Shown in pieces: positions 5,798-12,458 of a DNA stretch of 13,531 nt. This DNA is from Spartobacteria bacterium UBA6821 (GTDB lineage Bacteria > Verrucomicrobiota > Verrucomicrobiia > Chthoniobacterales > UBA6821). The stretch lies in NCBI GenBank assembly GCA_002452515.1, contig DKEN01000096.1, forward strand, positions 1-13,531, read 5' to 3'. Every line of letters begins with the position of its first letter. Position 1 is the first letter of the stretch. The notes below the pieces were generated by a model. That model had not been told where the DNA came from, made no database searches, and worked only from the letters and a program-made list of their open reading frames with translations. Position numbers and translations under genes: made by a program.

Positions 5798-6721
5798 ATG
5801 AGTTCCAGGAAGGCCGTCAACACAATCAATCGTGTTGACGGCCTTTCCCTTTATCTGAAGAAACGGAAGGCATTGATCGAGGCGGCGCTGAAAAGCTCTG
5901 TTCCGCCTGCAGGCGTTCGCCCGGCGACCATTCATCGGGCCATACGCTACAGCCTTCTGGCCGGGGGCAAAAGAATGCGACCGATTCTTGCCTTGGCGGC
6001 TGCCGAGGCGTGTGGGATCGCGGATTATTCCCAGGTACTTCCTGCTGCATGCGCTGTTGAACTGATTCATACCTATTCGCTTATCCATGACGATCTTCCC
6101 TGCATGGATGATGATGACCTGCGGCGCGGACGGCCCACGTCGCACAAGGTTTATGGCGAGGGAGTCGCGGTGTTGGCGGGAGATGCCCTGTTAACCCGGG
6201 CATTTGGGCTGCTGGCGACCATCAATCTGCCCAAGCGCTATGCCCTTGCCCGGTTGATTGAAGAGACCGCCACGGCTGCCGGCTCGCTCCATCTGATCGC
6301 GGGGCAGGTGGCCGATCTCGAGGCTGAGGGGAAGAAACCGACGCTCACTGATGTCCGCTTCATCCATGAGCGCAAGACCGCAGCCATGGTGGTTCTTCCA
6401 CTTCGTTTGGGAGCGATGGTTGCCGATGCCACCCCTGCACAATTAAAAGCTCTCGGAGAGTTTGGTCTCGCTCTCGGCGTCGCCTTTCAGGTCATCGACG
6501 ACATTCTGGATGTGACTGAATCGAGTGAGAAACTCGGCAAGAGTGCCGGAAAGGACCTCGCGGCGGCCAAGGCAACCTACCCTGCGGTGATCGGCCTGGA
6601 GGCTTCGCGGGCTGAAGCTGCCCGCCTAACCCGAAAAGCCCATGCCGCGCTGAAACCGCTTGGCAAAAATGGGGATCGCCTGATTCAGATTGCGGAGTAT
6701 CTGCTCGGTCGGACATCCTAA
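5798..6721 (+). CDS. ispA: Polyprenyl (farnesyl/geranylgeranyl) diphosphate synthase
   Basis: 307 residues, a short-chain trans-prenyltransferase that condenses IPP with allylic diphosphates to give C15-C20 precursors for quinones, carrier lipids and other isoprenoids. Motifs are GGKRMRP (56-62), the first Asp-rich motif HDDLPCMDDDDLRRGRPT (97-114) with the two-residue insertion typical of bacterial FPP synthases, GQVADLEAEG (169-178), ERKT (191-194), the second Asp-rich motif QVIDDILD (231-238) and GKDL (251-254). ATG 5798 is the only good start, and similarity begins about residue 17 (LSLYLKKRKALIEAAL). Codons 5-16 are made of a perfect inverted repeat, so this N-terminus is unusual and the true start is less certain. 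No Shine-Dalgarno is close. It is the third gene of the run. FPP versus GGPP product is not decided. Confidence 0.92.
   Translation: MSSRKAVNTINRVDGLSLYLKKRKALIEAALKSSVPPAGVRPATIHRAIRYSLLAGGKRMRPILALAAAEACGIADYSQVLPAACAVELIHTYSLIHDDLPCMDDDDLRRGRPTSHKVYGEGVAVLAGDALLTRAFGLLATINLPKRYALARLIEETATAAGSLHLIAGQVADLEAEGKKPTLTDVRFIHERKTAAMVVLPLRLGAMVADATPAQLKALGEFGLALGVAFQVIDDILDVTESSEKLGKSAGKDLAAAKATYPAVIGLEASRAEAARLTRKAHAALKPLGKNGDRLIQIAEYLLGRTS
5810..5845. repeat. Perfect 14-bp inverted repeat (strong hairpin) within the start of ispA
   Basis: The left arm AAGGCCGTCAACAC (5810-5823) and right arm GTGTTGACGGCCTT (5832-5845) are exact reverse complements around an 8-base loop. A G-T wobble and a G-C pair extend the RNA stem to 16. 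It starts 12 bases after the ispA ATG and 39 bases after the aminotransferase stop, and TTCCCTTTATCT follows. It could be a terminator or attenuator after the aminotransferase gene, a translation-control stem, or a DNA-binding dyad. The sequence cannot distinguish these. Confidence 0.85.
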
Positions 6722-6752
6722 CCCGGTTGTTCACCCCACATCGTAATTTTCA

Positions 6753-7544
6753 ATGAGTCCTCTATTCCTTCTTTTGATCAGTCTGGTCTGCTCCAGTCTC
6801 TTCATGGTTGTGGTCTGGAATGTCGCCATGAGGGTGGGCAATGCCGGGATTGTCGAGCTGGCTTGGGCTCTTGGTTTCACGCCGCTAGCCTTGCTCTACC
6901 GGATCTTCGGGGATGGGGAACCGATCCGACAGAATCTCATCACCCTCATGGTGGTCGCATGGAGCTTGCGGCTGGGACATCATCTTTGGAAGCGGATCAA
7001 GAACTGTCATCCCGTGGAAAATGAACGATATCGGGAGTTACGGCGCGGCGTGAGCGGACACGAAGGATTTTTCTTCTTCTGGTACTTTCAGGCACAGGGT
7101 TTGTTGCTGGCACTCCTCAGTATCCCGGTGCTTCTCTCCAACTTTGATTCGCGCATCGGTCTTTGCTCTTCCGATGTGCTCGGATTTGCGCTCTGGCTTG
7201 TTGCCTTCAGTGGTGAAGCACTTGCTGATCATCAGCTCGATCTCTTTCGGAAAAATCCAGCAAACCATGGCAAGGTCTGCTCCGTCGGTCTTTGGAGATA
7301 CTCACGTCATCCGAATTATTTCTTCGAATGGTTGGTCTGGGTTTCCATTTTTCTTTTTGTCCTTCCTGCTCCGTGGGGTTGGACATCGCTTTTCGCGCCT
7401 GCCCTGATGCTCTTCTTTTTGCTTGGTGTGAGCGGCGTTCCCTACACCGAGGAACTCGCACTCCGATCCCGGGGGGAGGCCTATCGTACGTACCAGCGGA
7501 CGACGAGTTCCTTCATTCCCTGGTTCCCAAAAAAAGGGAGCTGA
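6753..7544 (+). CDS. DUF1295 family integral membrane protein (steroid 5-alpha-reductase-like)
   Basis: 263 residues with about six to seven hydrophobic segments (roughly 3-24, 33-52, 62-80, 106-128, 142-157, 191-207, 210-228). The family signatures are SLRLGHHLWKRI (71-82), ENERYRELRR (89-98), FFFFWYFQAQG (106-116), GEALADHQLDLFRKN (154-168), GLWRYSRHPNYFFEW (179-193) and a C-terminal YQRTTSSFIPWFP. The GLWRYSRHPNYFxE block is shared with steroid 5-alpha-reductases and isoprenylcysteine methyltransferases and is thought to bind the cofactor and substrate, so NADPH-dependent reduction of a lipid double bond is plausible. It lies 31 bases after ispA and only 10 before the methyltransferase. 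DUF1295 genes are often paired with cyclopropane-synthase-like genes, which supports a joint role. The actual reaction is not established here. Confidence 0.88.
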   Translation: MSPLFLLLISLVCSSLFMVVVWNVAMRVGNAGIVELAWALGFTPLALLYRIFGDGEPIRQNLITLMVVAWSLRLGHHLWKRIKNCHPVENERYRELRRGVSGHEGFFFFWYFQAQGLLLALLSIPVLLSNFDSRIGLCSSDVLGFALWLVAFSGEALADHQLDLFRKNPANHGKVCSVGLWRYSRHPNYFFEWLVWVSIFLFVLPAPWGWTSLFAPALMLFFLLGVSGVPYTEELALRSRGEAYRTYQRTTSSFIPWFPKKGS

Positions 7545-7554
7545 CGTTCGTTTT

Positions 7555-8589
7555 ATGAGCATCTTTGATTCGTTACTTTCCTCCAGACTCTTGCCGGACC
7601 CTCTGGTGCGCAGTGGCATTCGGCATCGTCTTTCAGCCAGACTTTCGAGTGAATCACGTGGTGATGTCGAGGATCGGGATCGGCGATTCAGCGAATTTCT
7701 CACAGGACTGAATGAATCTCCGATCGCCCTGAACACGATAGAGGCCAATACGCTGATCTATCAGGTGGCGACGGAGTTTTATCTTCAGGTGCTAGGCCCC
7801 CGGTTGAAAGGGAGCAGCGGCTACTGGAGTTCGAAGAAAGCGACCCTCGCCGAGGCTGAGGAGGAAATGCTGCGACTCGTTTGCGAGCGAGCAGAACTTC
7901 AAGACGGGCAGAAGATCCTGGAACTCGGATGCGGCTGGGGAGCGATGACGCTCTGGATGGCGGAACAGTTTCCGAACTCCTCGATCACGGCGGTCTCCAA
8001 TTCCTACACGCAGCGTTTGCATATCGAGGGTGAGGCAAACCGCCGGGAGTTTTACAACATCCGGGTCATCACTGCGGACATCAACACTTTTTCAGCCCCC
8101 GAGCCAGGCAGCTATAACCGTGTGGTTTCAGTGGAACTTTTTCCTCAGTTGAAAAATTACCGTGAGGTCATGCGCCGGATCTCGGGATGGCTCAAGCCGG
8201 ACGGCAAGCTCTTTGTCCAGACCACAACGCATCGGGAACACTCCTATCACTTTGATAACGCGAATTCCTTGGATTGGATTGGGCGGAATTTTCTGCCCGG
8301 GGGCACGATGCCCTCCCATGATCTCCTGCTTCATTTTCAGCATGATCTGAGGATCCTTCATCATTGGCGGATTAACGGCCTCCATGCAGCCCGTACGGCA
8401 GAGGCATGGCTTCATGCGTTGCGCGTGAACCGGAAGGCGATTCTGCCCGTTCTGGAAAAAGTTCATGGCCGTGACGATGCCAGGAAGCGCTATGCTTACT
8501 GGGACCTTTTCTTCATGGCCTGCGCCGAGCTCTGGAGTTACCGGGAGGGTGAGGAGTGGATGATTTCCCATTATCTATTCGAAAAATAA
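7555..8589 (+). CDS. Cyclopropane synthase/coclaurine N-methyltransferase-like SAM-dependent methyltransferase
   Basis: 344 residues. The closest pattern I recognise is the bacterial branch related to plant coclaurine N-methyltransferases within the cyclopropane fatty acid synthase superfamily. TEFYLQVLGPRLKGSSGYW (73-91) and ATLAEAEEEMLRL (96-108) lead into the SAM-binding motif ILELGCGWGAMTLWMAEQFP (121-140), then ITAVSNSYTQ (144-153), ITADIN (172-177), FLPGGTMPSHDLLL (246-259), HWRINGLHAART (270-281) and EEWMISHYLFEK at the end. Relatives read VSVEMFEHMxNY at the active site. Here it is VSVELFPQLKNY (191-202), so the usual Glu-His pair is Pro197-Gln198, while Glu194 is kept. That suggests altered chemistry or lost activity. 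The gene follows DUF1295 by 10 bases. A lipid substrate is inferred from its neighbours. Confidence 0.88.
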   Translation: MSIFDSLLSSRLLPDPLVRSGIRHRLSARLSSESRGDVEDRDRRFSEFLTGLNESPIALNTIEANTLIYQVATEFYLQVLGPRLKGSSGYWSSKKATLAEAEEEMLRLVCERAELQDGQKILELGCGWGAMTLWMAEQFPNSSITAVSNSYTQRLHIEGEANRREFYNIRVITADINTFSAPEPGSYNRVVSVELFPQLKNYREVMRRISGWLKPDGKLFVQTTTHREHSYHFDNANSLDWIGRNFLPGGTMPSHDLLLHFQHDLRILHHWRINGLHAARTAEAWLHALRVNRKAILPVLEKVHGRDDARKRYAYWDLFFMACAELWSYREGEEWMISHYLFEK

Positions 8590-8590
8590 A

Positions 8591-8610
8591 CGGAGTTTGC
8601 TAGGTCTCCG
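8591..8610 (+). other. Small hairpin between methyltransferase and GT28 genes
   Basis: CGGAG (8591-8595) pairs with CTCCG (8606-8610) around a 10-base loop, just after the methyltransferase stop. It has no T-run, so it is not a convincing terminator. It lies in the widest gap (56 bases) inside the plus-strand run and could at most attenuate the last gene. Confidence 0.25.
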
Positions 8611-8645
8611 AATTCTGATTGCTTACTGCTGAAACACATTTTCCC

Positions 8646-9749
8646 ATGCCACGTATTCTTTTGCTCACTGCTGGTTTTGGCGAAGGTCATAATACCGCCG
8701 CCCGCTGCATCGCCGAGGCGCTGAAGGAGCATCCTGGCGTGGAGATCTCCGTGGTGGATGTTTATCTGGAGACGGTGCCCCGGTTCACCAAGGTGCTCCA
8801 GTACGGCTATTGCCTGGCGATTAACAAATTTCCCTTCATCTGGAGCGCCATTTTTTCGGTGCTCGATAAGCCAGGAGCATTGGAAAAAAGCCTTCCGTTC
8901 GCCGGAAATCTTCGTAACGCCTTGAAACGCGTTGTGGAAAATTTCAAGCCGGATGTCATCGTCTCGACCTATCCACTTTACGCCTATTTGTTGCGCCAGT
9001 TGCGCGAGCAGGGGCAGGCTGCGGCTACGGTTCCTCTTTTCACCGTGGTGACCGATTCAACGGCGATCAATTCCTCCTGGTATCGGGCAGGCAGCGAGAC
9101 TTTTCTACTTGCCGATGAAGAAACAGCGGACGTGCTACGCAAGGGGGGGGTGGATCCCTGCACCCTACAGGTGCTCGGTTTTCCGGTGGCCCACCGGCTT
9201 GCCACGCTCAAGCCGTGCGAGGACATCATCCATGGTGCCAGGAGAGTTCTTTATCTCCCCTCCTCGCGCAGGACCCACACGCTTGCCGTGATCCGAGAGT
9301 TGCAGAAGCTTTCCAACATAGAGATCACCATTGTTACCGGACGGCTTCAGGGGTTGCATCAAACCATCGTCGCATCGGGATTGATCGACGGGGTCGGGAC
9401 CCATCTTATCGGATGGACGGATAAAATGCCCGAACTGCTCTGCGGCCATCATCTCTACATCGGCAAGGCGGGCGGTGCCATCGTGCACGAGGCGATGGCG
9501 GCTCGATGCCCCATTCTAGTCAGTCATGTCGTTCCGGGGCAGGAGGAGGGGAATATCGAGTTGATTGAAAGGCATGATATCGGTCGTCTCGCCGCCCACT
9601 ACCCTGAAACCCTGGCGGCCTCAGTCGCCGAGGTCTTTGCCAATCACGAGGCGACCTGGAAGCGCTGGAAGAAGAATCTACAGATTATCTCCCGTCCCGC
9701 AGCCAGTCGCGACATCGCGGCCTTTATTCTGAAGCAGGCTTCGAAATAA
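8646..9749 (+). CDS. GT28 glycosyltransferase of the MGDG synthase / UgtP type
   Basis: 367 residues from the ATG at 8646. A start at 8619 would add nine residues without family similarity. Proteins of this type (monogalactosyl- or glucosyl-diacylglycerol synthases) transfer a sugar from a UDP-sugar to diacylglycerol or similar lipids at the cytoplasmic face of the membrane. The N-terminal domain has LLLTAGFGEGHNTAARCIAEAL (5-26), the glycine-rich acceptor loop with the conserved GEGH pattern, and VTDSTAINSSWY (135-146), matching the family's VTDxxxxxxW block. The C-terminal nucleotide-sugar domain has IGKAGGAIVHEAMAARCPILVS (272-293) and VPGQEEGN (296-303). No transmembrane segment is visible. 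The donor and acceptor are not defined, and undecaprenyl or other lipids cannot be excluded. It ends the run and overlaps the convergent DUF1737 gene by 26 bases. Confidence 0.88.
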   Translation: MPRILLLTAGFGEGHNTAARCIAEALKEHPGVEISVVDVYLETVPRFTKVLQYGYCLAINKFPFIWSAIFSVLDKPGALEKSLPFAGNLRNALKRVVENFKPDVIVSTYPLYAYLLRQLREQGQAAATVPLFTVVTDSTAINSSWYRAGSETFLLADEETADVLRKGGVDPCTLQVLGFPVAHRLATLKPCEDIIHGARRVLYLPSSRRTHTLAVIRELQKLSNIEITIVTGRLQGLHQTIVASGLIDGVGTHLIGWTDKMPELLCGHHLYIGKAGGAIVHEAMAARCPILVSHVVPGQEEGNIELIERHDIGRLAAHYPETLAASVAEVFANHEATWKRWKKNLQIISRPAASRDIAAFILKQASK

Positions 9750-10017
9750 GTTGGGAGAAGTAGAGATCGTTGTTCCAGACGGTAACTGAAATACCGCCCA
9801 CGGGCGTCCATCCCTGCGACAGATGAAGTTGAAGGTCGTCGTTAAAAGGTTGTTTGAAGCCGGAGATCACCTTGTATTTGACAGAGGATGATTGTGCAGT
9901 GGCTGGCTGATTCTGATCGGGCGCGGCGATTAACGAGGCTGCCGTGCAGGCTAGAATAGAGAGCAGCAGGAGCGTTCTGAGGGAGGAGCGGATCATGGAT
10001 GGGAGGGAGGTGTTCAT
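9724..10017 (-). CDS. Small secreted protein with a DUF1737-like domain
   Basis: 97 residues. The first 32 form an export signal: a positively charged start (MIRSSLRT), the hydrophobic stretch LLLLSILACTAASLIAA, and a likely cleavage near AA-PD. The string ILAC is a poor lipobox, so a lipoprotein is possible but not favoured. The rest, VKYKVISG followed by LQLHLSQGWTPVGGISVTVWNNDLYFSQLI, matches the short DUF1737 pattern (YKVV... GWxPxGGvsv... yyQalik), whose function is unknown. The signal peptide predicts a periplasmic or secreted protein. The start may be the ATG at 10017 or at 9996; neither has a Shine-Dalgarno. It lies 27 bases downstream of ptsI on the same strand, so it may be co-transcribed, and its 3' end overlaps the convergent GT28 gene by 26 bases. 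Confidence 0.8.
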   Translation of the reverse strand: MNTSLPSMIRSSLRTLLLLSILACTAASLIAAPDQNQPATAQSSSVKYKVISGFKQPFNDDLQLHLSQGWTPVGGISVTVWNNDLYFSQLISKPASE

Positions 10018-10044
10018 GGCGGATTGGGTGGGATTGAAATGATG

Positions 10045-11844
10045 CTAAAACAGATCGCCGTAGCGCGTGCGGGCGATACCGGTGGTGCGGGCGTAGATCT
10101 CCACGGCGCGATCGCCGGAAAGAGCATGGGAGACGAGCTCCTGGCAGGCGGGCAAATCGAGGCTGCGGATCGCCTTTTTTACCCGTGGCACCAAGGCCGC
10201 GCTCGCGCTGAGTTCATCAATGCCGAGACCGACCAAGAGAGGGGTGAATTCGATATCGCCCGCCAGTTCACCGCAGACGCCGACCCAGATCCCTGCGGCA
10301 TGGGCTGCGTCCACGATCACCTTGAGGACTCGCGTAACTGCGGGGTGGGCTGCGTCGTGAAGATGCGCAATGCGTTCATTCCCACGATCGGCGGCCATGA
10401 GATACTGGAGCAGATCATTGGTGCCAATGCTGAAGAATTTCACTTCCTTGGCTAGAAGGTCGGCGATGATCGCAGCGCTGGGGACTTCGATCATGACCCC
10501 CAACTCAATGTCGGCCTGAAATGGTTCGCCGCGTGCGCGGAGTTCCTCCATCGCCTCCTCCAGCAGGGACTTGGCATGGAGAAGTTCCTCGCGTCCGGAA
10601 ATCATTGGAAACATGAGACGAAGATGCCCATGGACGGAGGCACGGAGAATGGCCCTCAACTGGGTTTTGAAAATCTCGGGATTTAGCAGGCAGAAGCGGA
10701 TGGCGCGGCAACCAAGAAAAGGATTCTCCTCTTCGCCGAGATCGAGACATTCAGTCGGCTTGTCTCCACCAATATCGAGCGTACGGATAATGACGCTCTG
10801 CGGGGCGATCCGCTCCGCAACTTGGCGATAGATGGCGTACTGTTCCTCCTCGTCCGGTGGCGTCGAGCGGTTGAAGTAGAGGAATTCCGTCCGGTAGAGG
10901 CCGATCCCCTCGGCGCCGCAGGAAGCGACATCATCAAGCTCCTCCGGAAGCTCGATGTTCGCGGAGAGGATGATGTGACGACCGTCGAGGGTGGTGGAGT
11001 CGCTTTCCCTAAGAGTTTCCAATCCCTCCTCGATGTGTTCCTTTTCCTGGGCGAGTTGCTGATAGACGTAAAGTGTCTCAGGAGAGGGGTTGAGGAAAAG
11101 TTTTCCGCTGTAGCCGTCGATGAGAATGACATCGCCGTTCTCGAGCGAGTCGCAGATGCCCTCGATGCCAACGATGGCCGGAATAGCCAGGGCACGCGCC
11201 ATGATGGCGGTGTGAGAGGTTTTGCTACCCTTCTCCGTGACGAAACCGGCGACATTACCGCGGTTGAGGGTGGCCGTGTCGGAGGGGGTAAGTTCATCGG
11301 CAACGATGATGTGATTGCGATCGTGCCCGGAGAGGCGTTGCCCTGATTTGCCAAGCAGATGTCGGATGACGCGTCGGGCGACATCCTCCAGATCGAGCGC
11401 ACGCTCCCGAAGATAAGCATCATCGATGGCGGAGAGGGTCTTGATGAAATGATGGGAAACCCCTTGAAAGACAAATTCTGCGTTATGCCGGTGTGTGCGT
11501 ATTCCCTTGTTCACCTCATCAATGAGGCTCGGATCTTCCAACACAAGAAGATGCGCGTCGAATATACTGGCATCGCCTGCCCCTGCAGACTCGGTCAGGC
11601 GGACCTGAAGCTCCTGAAGTTCTTTCCGTGTTGCAAGCAAAGCCCCCTCAAAACGAGTAACTTCCGCATCCAATTCAGATTCTGGAACATCCCGAAATGG
11701 AATGACTTCCTCCTCCTGAAAATGGATCAGCACTTTCCCCTCGGCGATGCCTGGCGCGACGGGCGTGCCCTGGAATATCCTCTCTCCAGCCACCGGTGAC
11801 GGAGGCTCGGGCAAGCGTTTATTCCTATTCGGTCGTCGTCCCAC
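10045..11844 (-). CDS. ptsI: Phosphoenolpyruvate-protein phosphotransferase (PTS enzyme I)
   Basis: 599 residues. Enzyme I takes phosphate from PEP onto a histidine and passes it to HPr in the cytoplasm. Elements in order: GTPVAPGIAEGKV (26-38), the active histidine His211 in GSKTSHTAIMAR (206-217), IGLYRTEFLY (314-323), RTLDIGGDKP (354-363), the PEP-site MIEVPSAA (451-458), FSIGTNDLLQYLMAADRGNE (471-490) and the catalytic Cys524 in VGVCGELAGD (521-530). All key residues are present and there is no GAF or other fused domain. The start at 11844 is GTG and gives a basic tail of about 20 residues absent from typical enzyme I; an in-frame GTG at 11793 (Val18) would give the usual N-terminus. No HPr or enzyme II gene is in the window. 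The DUF1737 gene follows by 27 bases, and ykgJ lies 90 bases upstream. Confidence 0.95.
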   Translation of the reverse strand: MGRRPNRNKRLPEPPSPVAGERIFQGTPVAPGIAEGKVLIHFQEEEVIPFRDVPESELDAEVTRFEGALLATRKELQELQVRLTESAGAGDASIFDAHLLVLEDPSLIDEVNKGIRTHRHNAEFVFQGVSHHFIKTLSAIDDAYLRERALDLEDVARRVIRHLLGKSGQRLSGHDRNHIIVADELTPSDTATLNRGNVAGFVTEKGSKTSHTAIMARALAIPAIVGIEGICDSLENGDVILIDGYSGKLFLNPSPETLYVYQQLAQEKEHIEEGLETLRESDSTTLDGRHIILSANIELPEELDDVASCGAEGIGLYRTEFLYFNRSTPPDEEEQYAIYRQVAERIAPQSVIIRTLDIGGDKPTECLDLGEEENPFLGCRAIRFCLLNPEIFKTQLRAILRASVHGHLRLMFPMISGREELLHAKSLLEEAMEELRARGEPFQADIELGVMIEVPSAAIIADLLAKEVKFFSIGTNDLLQYLMAADRGNERIAHLHDAAHPAVTRVLKVIVDAAHAAGIWVGVCGELAGDIEFTPLLVGLGIDELSASAALVPRVKKAIRSLDLPACQELVSHALSGDRAVEIYARTTGIARTRYGDLF

Positions 11845-11853
11845 GATGCATTG

Positions 11854-11881
11854 ATTTAACGGAGAGCGGGGGCGCGGTCAA
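11854..11881 (-). promoter_or_regulatory. Candidate sigma70-type promoter of ptsI
   Basis: On the minus strand TTGACC (11881-11876, 5 of 6) and TTAAAT (11859-11854, 4 of 6) are separated by 16 bases. Transcription would start near 11847, only about three bases before the GTG at 11844 but some 54 bases before the alternative GTG at 11793. If the promoter is right, ptsI is either leaderless or starts at the inner GTG. Confidence 0.45.
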
Positions 11882-11934
11882 AGAAGGAATGTCATCCGGC
11901 GATAGAAATTGCTCTTTGTAAATGAGCGAGCCTA

Positions 11935-12267
11935 CTACGCCTCATCGCGCGCCGGCACTTCGATGGCCTCGCAGACTTCGCGCCAGCCTGGAAAATTCCA
12001 CCCGTTGGGAAAGTCCTTGCACTGCTGCGGCTTCACCGCCTGAAGCGAACAGTCGTTTCCCTTCAGGAAAAAACAGGCTCCATCCTCCTGGTCGATCAGG
12101 GCAAGTCCTCCGCGATTCGGGCGCAGTCGCGTGTAGTCCTGTATGAAACGAGCCTCATCCATCCCGAGATAATTCGCGATGGCCCTAATTTCCTCTGCAC
12201 TCACGCGGACAAACCCGGGCCAGCGGCAACAGGCCGTACAGCGTTGACAGAGATAGGTTGGAGGCAT
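11935..12267 (-). CDS. YkgJ family cysteine-cluster (metal-binding) protein
   Basis: 110 residues from the ATG at 12267. The frame extends to 12375, but the added part translates the CTGAAAG tandem repeat (FSFQLSAFS), so it is rejected. The N-terminus MPPTYLCQRCTACCRW holds the CxxCxxCC signature (Cys7, Cys10, Cys13, Cys14). Further cysteines lie in DGACFFLKGNDCSLQAVKPQQCKDFP (Cys65, Cys73, Cys83) and at Cys99. This layout is that of the UPF0153/PF03692 family, believed to bind zinc or an iron-sulfur cluster; its role is unknown. It lies 90 bases upstream of ptsI in the same direction and is divergent from the rmlD-like gene. No functional link with either can be shown. Confidence 0.88.
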   Translation of the reverse strand: MPPTYLCQRCTACCRWPGFVRVSAEEIRAIANYLGMDEARFIQDYTRLRPNRGGLALIDQEDGACFFLKGNDCSLQAVKPQQCKDFPNGWNFPGWREVCEAIEVPARDEA

Positions 12268-12283
12268 GGGAGAGAGAAAAATG

Positions 12284-12311
12284 CTGAAAGCTGAAAGTTG
12301 AAAGCTGAAAA
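12284..12311 (+). repeat. Heptamer tandem repeat (CTGAAAG x4, imperfect)
   Basis: Four consecutive 7-base units: CTGAAAG, CTGAAAG, TTGAAAG, CTGAAAA. They lie 17 bases upstream of the ykgJ-like start, in the divergent gap before the rmlD-like gene. Short heptamer arrays of this kind resemble the STRR heptanucleotide repeats described in cyanobacteria. Confidence 0.7.
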
Positions 12312-12421
12312 GGATGAAATCTGTGATTGGCGGGAGCGACCGTAAGTCAGCGAAGGGCGAGCGGCGTGGGAGCACCTGGGTTCAAATTAGAAGTCAGAAA
12401 GCAGAGATCGACGGTTTCCCT
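12312..12421. other. Remainder of the ykgJ/rmlD divergent intergenic region
   Basis: This stretch sits between the two heptamer arrays. I see no gene and no convincing promoter. Bases 12390-12403 read GAAGTCA-GAAAGCA, another degenerate pair of 7-base units. The frame 12327-12458 upstream of the rmlD-like start is open but has no protein-like character. Confidence 0.4.
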
Positions 12422-12456
12422 CTTCATAATTCAAGCTTCATCCTTCATCCTTTTCC
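12422..12456 (+). repeat. Second heptamer array (CTTCATC type) in the rmlD leader
   Basis: Five successive 7-base units: CTTCATA, ATTCAAG, CTTCATC, CTTCATC, CTTTTCC. The two central units are identical. The array ends two bases before the rmlD-like ATG (12459), so it occupies the place where a ribosome binding site would be expected. Confidence 0.55.
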
Positions 12457-12458
12457 CT

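Noticed and set aside
5141..6145. 334-codon open frame on the minus strand across the aminotransferase and ispA genes
   Set aside because: It is antisense to two genes with full sets of family motifs. Its translation shows no recognisable domain and includes the palindrome, which reads similarly on both strands.
10683..11474. 263-codon minus-strand frame and the plus-strand frame at 10822-11346 within ptsI
   Set aside because: Both lie inside the intact enzyme I gene and are Ser/Pro/Arg- or Val/Asp-rich shadows typical of GC-rich coding DNA.
12268..12375. Longer N-terminus for the YkgJ-like protein
   Set aside because: The extra 36 residues translate the CTGAAAG repeat and precede the normal family start MPPTYLCQRC.
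12284..12456. Possible CRISPR array
   Set aside because: The repeats are 7 bases with no spacers, and no cas gene is present.
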